From the NCBI GenBank assembly GCA_036380835.1, contig DASVDZ010000078.1, positions 1 through 52,433 of the forward strand: a DNA stretch of 52,433 bases, read 5' to 3'. The notes under the pieces were generated by a model. The model was given only the letters and a program-made list of their open reading frames with translations, searched no databases and was not told the origin of the DNA. Positions 47,436 to 52,433 of the stretch are shown piece by piece; position 1 is the stretch's first letter; each line of letters opens with the position of its first letter. The translations under genes and the position numbers were made by a program. Origin of the DNA: DASQJL01 sp036380835. Its GTDB lineage: Bacteria; Eisenbacteria; RBG-16-71-46; SZUA-252.

Positions 47436-49519
47436 GCCCGACGCATCTCGCGCGCCTTCGGCTTCTCGCGTTCCTGGGCCTCGCCGTGTTCGCGGTGCTC
47501 CTGCTCCGCCTGTTCCAGATCCAGCTGCTCGACCACGGCCGTCTCGGCCGCGAGGCCGCGACGCAACAGACGAGGCGCGTGATCCTGGAGCCGGAGCGGG
47601 GGCTGATCTACGACCGCCACCTCCGCCCGCTCGCCGAGAACGTCGCCTTGAGCCGTGTTTCCGTGCGACCGGAGGAGGTGCGGAACGCGGACCAAGCGGC
47701 GGCGTTCATCCGGAAGGCGGCCGGCTCGACCGGCCTCTCCCGGTTTCGGCGCGGGCGCGTGATGCACCGCGTCTACGTGCGGATCGCGTCGCGCCTGAAG
47801 CCGGAGCAGGAGCTCAAGCTCGCGGAGAGCGCGCTCCCGCGCGGCGTCCACCTCGATCCGGTTCCCGGCCGCGTCTACCCGCTCGACGACGCGGCGCGCT
47901 CGATCGTCGGCGTCGTCGGGAACGAGGGCGCCGGGCTGGAGGGGCTCGAGTACGCGTTCGATCGCGAGCTCAAGGGAACGTCGGGCTGGGCCACGCTCTT
48001 CCAGAACGGGCGCGGCATCTCGTACGAGCTGCCGGGGAGCATGGTGAAGCTGCCCGATCCCGGGGCGAACCTCGTCAGCACGATCGACCTCGACGGCCAG
48101 TCGATCGTGGTGATGAAGCTCCGCGAGGCGCTCGCGGAGACCGGCGCGAAGAGCGCGATGGCGATCTTCGCCGATCCGAGGACGGGCGACATCCTGGCGA
48201 TGGCGAGCGTCGACGCTCCGGGCGCCGCCGGGCAATCCGAGCATCGGAACCGCCTCATCTGCGACCAGTACGAGCCGGGTTCGACCTTCAAGATCCTCGC
48301 CGGCTCGGCGGCCATCGAGGAGCGCGTGCTGTCGCCCAACGACTCCTTCTGGGTCGAGAAGGGGGAGATCGACCTGGGCGGCTTCACCATCCACGACAGC
48401 CACCCCGAGAGCGGCTGGTTCACGGTGCACAAGGCGACCGCGTACTCGAGCAACGTCTGCTACGCGCAGATCGGAATGAAGGTGGGCGCGGAGCGGATGT
48501 ACCGCTACGCGCGCCTCTTCGGATTCGGGCAGCCGACGCGGATCGAGCTGCCGGGCGAGGCGCCCGGGCAGATCCGCCACCCGTCGGCCTGGTCGGCGCG
48601 CTCCCTGGCCTCGATCTCGTTCGGCCAGGAGGTGCTCGTCACGCCGATCCAGCTCCTGATGGCGTACTGCGCGGTGGCGAATGACGGCGTCCTCCTGCGC
48701 CCGCGGATCGCGACCGCGCTCGTCGACGAGAACGGCGACCCGGTCCGCGAGTACCCGGTGGAGACCGTGCGCCGCGTGGTCTCCGTCGAGACCGCGCGCA
48801 CGTTCCGATCGTTCCTGCGCGAGGCGGTGACCGACGGGACCGCCTCGGAGGCCGCGCTCCCGTGGTGCGAGGTGGCGGGGAAGACCGGGACGGCACAGAA
48901 GTCCGAGGCGGGGGGCCGCGGCTACGGCGTGGGGCGCTACATCTCGTCGTTCGTCGGCATGGCTCCCGCCGAGCATCCCCGCGTCGTCGGCCTCGTCATC
49001 CTCGACGAGCCGCGCGGCGCCTACTACGGCGGCTCCGTGGCGGCGCCGGTCTGGCGCGACATCGTGGCCACGTGGGCGGCCCAGGGGCGCGGGCCGATCG
49101 AGCTGCCGACCACGGTGGTTCCATCGGGCGCCCTGGCGCGGTCGGGAACGGGCGTCCCCGATGTGCGGCTCCTCGGCCCGGATCGGGCGCGCGAGGTGCT
49201 GGGGCGCGCCGGATTCGACGCGCGCGTGACGGGCGCGGGGACGCGGGTCGGCGCGCAGTCGCCGACGCCGGGCGAGACGGCGGTTGCCGGATCGGTCGTG
49301 GAGCTCACGCTGGCTTCGGAGGAGGACGGTGGGGAGGTCGTGGTGCCGGACCTGCGTGGGCTCCCGATCCGGGAGGCGCTGCTCAAGCTGTCGGAGGTCG
49401 CCCTGCCGGTGGTGCGGATCACGGGCTCGGGGTGCGTGGTGGGTCAGTCCCCGGAGCCGGGGCAGGTGGTGCGGCGCGACACGTCGTGCTCGCTCACGCT
49501 GTCGCCGCGGGGGACGTGA
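47432..49519 (+). CDS. ftsI: Peptidoglycan transpeptidase FtsI/PBP3 with two PASTA domains
   Basis: A 695-residue class B penicillin-binding protein for septal cross-linking. One N-terminal membrane helix (about 8-30), a pedestal domain with RGLIYDRHLRPLAEN, then the transpeptidase: Ser284-x-x-Lys287 in PGSTFKI, Ser339-Ser-Asn341, and Lys484-Thr-Gly486. Two PASTA repeats follow (about 570-630 and 635-692: VPDVRLLGPDRAREVL; VVVPDLRGLPIREALL). PASTA domains are usual in Gram-positive PBP2x and SpoVD but less so in FtsI of two-membrane bacteria. Overlaps murE by GTGA. Confidence 0.95.
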   Translation: MSPTHLARLRLLAFLGLAVFAVLLLRLFQIQLLDHGRLGREAATQQTRRVILEPERGLIYDRHLRPLAENVALSRVSVRPEEVRNADQAAAFIRKAAGSTGLSRFRRGRVMHRVYVRIASRLKPEQELKLAESALPRGVHLDPVPGRVYPLDDAARSIVGVVGNEGAGLEGLEYAFDRELKGTSGWATLFQNGRGISYELPGSMVKLPDPGANLVSTIDLDGQSIVVMKLREALAETGAKSAMAIFADPRTGDILAMASVDAPGAAGQSEHRNRLICDQYEPGSTFKILAGSAAIEERVLSPNDSFWVEKGEIDLGGFTIHDSHPESGWFTVHKATAYSSNVCYAQIGMKVGAERMYRYARLFGFGQPTRIELPGEAPGQIRHPSAWSARSLASISFGQEVLVTPIQLLMAYCAVANDGVLLRPRIATALVDENGDPVREYPVETVRRVVSVETARTFRSFLREAVTDGTASEAALPWCEVAGKTGTAQKSEAGGRGYGVGRYISSFVGMAPAEHPRVVGLVILDEPRGAYYGGSVAAPVWRDIVATWAAQGRGPIELPTTVVPSGALARSGTGVPDVRLLGPDRAREVLGRAGFDARVTGAGTRVGAQSPTPGETAVAGSVVELTLASEEDGGEVVVPDLRGLPIREALLKLSEVALPVVRITGSGCVVGQSPEPGQVVRRDTSCSLTLSPRGT

Positions 49520-51009
49520 TCACCGCGACGAGCCGCGAAGCCGCGGCGGTGCCGCGCCTGGTCGGCGCCCTGGAGGTGCGGGGGACGCCGGTGGGAGAAT
49601 GGACGCGGGTGGAGTACGACTCGCGTCGCGTGGCCCCGGGAGCGCTCTTCGTCGCGCTCCCCGGACAGCGGCTGGACGGCCACGCCTACCTCGGCGCCGC
49701 CGCGCGCCAGGGCGCGGTGCTCGCCGTCGTCGAGCGCGTCGACCCCGAGGCGCCGTTCCCCCAGGTGCGGGTCCCGAGCGCCCGGCGCGCGCTCGCGATT
49801 CTGGCGGGCGAGGAGACCGGGCACCCCTCGCGCGAGATCCTCGTGGTTGGCGTCACGGGCACGAACGGCAAGACCACGACGACGCACCTGATCCGCGCCG
49901 CGCTCCGGGAGCGGGGCGAGCGGGTCGGGCTGGTGGGGACCGTGGCGTACGAGTTCGAGGGCGAGACGGAGACCCCCGCGCACACGACGCCCGAAGCGCC
50001 GGAATTGGCCCGGCTCTTCCGCCGGTGGATCGATCAGGGCGCGACGGCCATCGTGATGGAGGTCTCCTCGCACGCGCTCGCTCAGGACCGGACGTACGGC
50101 ACCGCGTTCGACGTCGGCGTCTTCACCAACTTGACCCAGGATCACCTCGATTTCCACGGGACGATGGAGGCCTACCGCGAGGCGAAGGCGCGCCTCTTCC
50201 GCGCCGACGACCGGGGGGACCGGACGAAGACGATGACCGGCGTGGTGAATCTCGACGACGCGGCGGGGGCGTGGATCCGATCGCGCGCCGACGGCCCCGT
50301 GGTCGGGTACGGCGTTCACGCGGCGGCGGAGGTGACGGCGGAGGCGGTTCGGCTCGATCCGGCAGGCACGAGACTCCGGATCCGACACCCGGGCGGCGCC
50401 GTGGATGCCTCCCTCCGCCTCCGCGGCGCGTTCAACGTGTCGAACGCGCTCGCCGCCTTCGCCGCGGCCTACGCCGCGGGAGTGATCCCCGAGGCGGCCG
50501 CGCGGGGACTCGCCGCGGTCGCGTCGGTGCCGGGCCGCCTCGAGCCGGTCGACGCGGGGCAGCCGTTCCAGGTGCTGGTCGACTACGCGCACACCCCGGA
50601 CGCGCTCGCGCGCGCCCTCGAGGCGGTGCGCGGGTTCGCCCCGCGCCGCGTCCTCTGCCTCTTCGGCTGCGGCGGCGACCGCGATCGCGGCAAGCGCCCG
50701 CTGATGGGCGCCGTCGCGGCGCGACTCGCCGATCTCGTCTACCTGACGTCGGACAATCCGCGGAGCGAGGATCCCGCGGCCATCGTCCGCGAGATCGAGG
50801 AGGGGACGCGCGGCGCCGCGAACGTCCGGTCGATCGTCGACCGCGCGGAGGCGATCGCCGCCGCGGTCGAGGCGTGCGCCGCGGGCGACGCGCTCCTCAT
50901 CGCGGGGAAGGGGCACGAGACCTACCAGATCGTGGGCGCCACCACGCACCCCTTCGACGACCGCGAGGCGGCGCGCCGGGCTCTCGCGACGCGGGGATTC
51001 ACGCGATGA
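49516..51009 (+). CDS. murE: UDP-MurNAc-tripeptide synthetase, meso-diaminopimelate type
   Basis: A 497-residue cytosolic ligase adding the third residue of the peptidoglycan stem. The ATP loop GVTGTNGKT has Lys119; the conserved YREAKARLF lysine and LVDYAHTPDAL are present. The substrate-selecting motif is DNPR (413-416), which indicates meso-diaminopimelate rather than lysine and so fits a two-membrane envelope. GTG start overlapping ftsI; stop overlapping murF (ATGA). Confidence 0.96.
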   Translation: MITATSREAAAVPRLVGALEVRGTPVGEWTRVEYDSRRVAPGALFVALPGQRLDGHAYLGAAARQGAVLAVVERVDPEAPFPQVRVPSARRALAILAGEETGHPSREILVVGVTGTNGKTTTTHLIRAALRERGERVGLVGTVAYEFEGETETPAHTTPEAPELARLFRRWIDQGATAIVMEVSSHALAQDRTYGTAFDVGVFTNLTQDHLDFHGTMEAYREAKARLFRADDRGDRTKTMTGVVNLDDAAGAWIRSRADGPVVGYGVHAAAEVTAEAVRLDPAGTRLRIRHPGGAVDASLRLRGAFNVSNALAAFAAAYAAGVIPEAAARGLAAVASVPGRLEPVDAGQPFQVLVDYAHTPDALARALEAVRGFAPRRVLCLFGCGGDRDRGKRPLMGAVAARLADLVYLTSDNPRSEDPAAIVREIEEGTRGAANVRSIVDRAEAIAAAVEACAAGDALLIAGKGHETYQIVGATTHPFDDREAARRALATRGFTR

Positions 51010-52433
51010 CCGCCTTGAGCCCCTGGCTCACGCTCGAGGAGGTGGCGCGCGTCACCGGCGGCTCGGTCGCGGCGCCCGCGCCGTCCGGCGCGGCCTTCGC
51101 CGGGTGCGCCATCGACAGTCGCTCGCTTCGAGGAGGAGAGCTCTTCGTGCCGCTCCCCGGAACGCGCGCCGACGGCCACGACTTCATCGCCGCCGCGCTC
51201 GAGGCCGGCGCCGCGGGCTCGCTCGCGCGGCGCGGCTGGAAGGGGACCGGCGCCGCGCCCGCGAAGCCGATCGTCCTGGTCGACGATCCGCTCCGCGCGC
51301 TTCAGGCGCTCGGGGGCCATTGCCGGGAGCGCTCGGGCGCCCCGGCCGTCGGGGTCACCGGCTCGAACGGCAAGACGACGACCAAGGAGATGATCGCCGC
51401 CGTGCTCGGCACGACGAGGCGCGTTCACCGGAACGTGGGGAACCTCAACAACCACATCGGCGTGCCGCTCACGCTGACCTGGCTCCGTCCCGAGCACCAG
51501 GTGCTCGTGATCGAGATGGGCATGAGCGCGCGCGGCGAGATCCGGGACCTGGCGGCGATGGTCCGCCCCTCGATCGGCGTGCTCACGAACGCGTCGGAGG
51601 CGCATCTCGAGCAGCTCCGGAGCGTCGAGGAGGTCGCGCGGGCGAAGAGCGAGCTGGCCGAGGCGCTCCCCCCCGATGGGCTCCTCGTGGTGAACGCCGA
51701 CGACCGGCTCCTCTGGCCGATGAACCGGAGCCGCCCGGTGCGGAAGCGCTCGTTCGCGCTCGAGAACGCGGAGGCCGACCTGAGGCCCACGCGCCTCGAG
51801 GTCACCGCGGCGGGCGGCACGCGGTTCACGCTCGAGGACGGTACCGCGTTCACGCTCGCGCTCCTCGGGCGGCACAACGTCCGGAACGCCCTCGCGGCCA
51901 TCGCCGTCGGAGACGAGCTCGGCGTGCCGCGGGCGCTGGCGGCGGAGGCCCTGGCGGCGCTTCGGCCGGCGAAGCACCGCCTCGAGCTGATCCAGGCGCG
52001 GGGGCTCACGGTGCTCGACGACGCGTACAACGCGAACCCCGCCTCGATGGCGGCGGCCCTCGCGCTCCTGGGGTCGATCGAGGCGCGCGGGGCGCGCCGC
52101 GCGGTGCTCGGCGACATGCTCGAGCTCGGCCCGGCGAGCGACGCGCTGCACGAGGCCGTGGGGCGCGCGGTTCCGCCCGCGGCGTGGCTCTACGCGGCGG
52201 GGGCGTTCGCCGCCGCGATCGAGCGCGGCGCGCGCGCGGCGGGAGTGCCCAAGGCGCGGGCGCGCCGCTTCGACTCGGTGCCCGCGATGGCGGCGGCCGT
52301 CGTCTCGGACGCGGCGCCGGGCGACCTCGTGCTCGTGAAGGCGTCGCGGGGAATGCGCCTCGAGCGAGTGGTCGACGCGCTGGTCGAGGGCAACGCGGGC
52401 GCGGGGCGCGCGCTCGCCGGGGGGGGGCGGGTC
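51006..52433 (+). CDS. murF: UDP-MurNAc-tripeptide D-Ala-D-Ala ligase, cut at the right edge
   Basis: An open frame of 476 codons to the window end without a stop. It opens MTALSPWLTLEEVARVTGG and has the ATP loop GVTGSNGKTTTKEM (Lys123), RNVGNLNNHIGVPLTL and the late motif DDAYNANPASM, all MurF signatures. DLVLVKASRGMRLERVV, normally close to the C-terminus, is already passed, so very little is missing. MurF adds D-Ala-D-Ala to complete the UDP-MurNAc-pentapeptide. A run of nine G near the end makes the last residues uncertain. Confidence 0.94.
   Translation, partial: MTALSPWLTLEEVARVTGGSVAAPAPSGAAFAGCAIDSRSLRGGELFVPLPGTRADGHDFIAAALEAGAAGSLARRGWKGTGAAPAKPIVLVDDPLRALQALGGHCRERSGAPAVGVTGSNGKTTTKEMIAAVLGTTRRVHRNVGNLNNHIGVPLTLTWLRPEHQVLVIEMGMSARGEIRDLAAMVRPSIGVLTNASEAHLEQLRSVEEVARAKSELAEALPPDGLLVVNADDRLLWPMNRSRPVRKRSFALENAEADLRPTRLEVTAAGGTRFTLEDGTAFTLALLGRHNVRNALAAIAVGDELGVPRALAAEALAALRPAKHRLELIQARGLTVLDDAYNANPASMAAALALLGSIEARGARRAVLGDMLELGPASDALHEAVGRAVPPAAWLYAAGAFAAAIERGARAAGVPKARARRFDSVPAMAAAVVSDAAPGDLVLVKASRGMRLERVVDALVEGNAGAGRALAGGGRV
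52419..52427 (+). repeat. G9 homopolymer at the 3' end of murF
   Basis: Nine consecutive G residues lie six bases from the window edge, inside the C-terminal codons of murF. It could be a slippage site or a sequencing-length error. Confidence 0.6.

Overview
This window comes from a very GC-rich bacterial chromosome with two-membrane traits: a predicted outer-membrane beta-barrel, periplasmic SurA/PpiD-type foldase and lipoproteins. Two secreted proteins end in FlgD-like/Por-type C-terminal domains; one carries the PNPFNP signature common in the FCB group and in Eisenbacteria-like lineages. I infer an uncultured FCB-related bacterium, possibly Candidatus Eisenbacteria. No 16S gene is present, so this rests on domain style only. 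Genes are packed tightly and many neighbours share an ATGA or GTGA stop/start overlap. I see no tRNA, rRNA, CRISPR array, transposase or phage gene.

Layout. 1-8.8 kb: an edge-truncated candidate lipoprotein and a small beta-barrel protein (minus strand), then an MtaA/UroD-like protein, panD, an NfeD-stomatin pair, an fRMsr-like GAF protein, lpdA and lipA, with mgtE convergent. 8.9-13.8 kb: an orphan NtrC-type sigma-54 activator, a 445-base AT-richer spacer with strong RNA-like structure and a sigma-54-like promoter, and a 991-residue parvulin foldase. 13.9-18.5 kb: radC, a TPR/SLH-like lipoprotein and a large secreted protein. 18.5-23.4 kb: an FMN riboswitch followed by ribD-ribE-ribBA-ribH-nusB and a metallophosphoesterase.

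23.4-44.7 kb is a surface-glycan or protein-glycosylation locus of sixteen genes: seven genes with stand-alone or fused glycosyltransferase chemistry of the GT4/GT2 types, two polyprenyl-phosphate-hexose synthases, two GT-C-like membrane proteins (DUF2723 and YfhO), an LPG_synthase_TM protein, a sugar-nucleotide epimerase, a methyltransferase, a FemAB-like acyltransferase, a secreted beta-propeller, and an unusual GT2 fused to a degenerate WbaP-like phosphoglycosyltransferase. No Wzx or Wzy is visible. The two Pol-P-hexose synthases probably make donors for the two GT-C-like proteins.

45.0-52.4 kb is the start of a division/cell-wall (dcw) cluster: mraZ with a clear promoter and a threefold MraZ-box operator, an inserted STAS-domain gene, rsmH, an ftsL-like gene, a PASTA-bearing ftsI, murE (meso-DAP type by motif) and murF running to the window edge.

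The most unusual items are the structured intergenic RNA candidate next to the NtrC-type regulator, the GT2/degenerate-PGT fusion, and the STAS gene inside the dcw operon.
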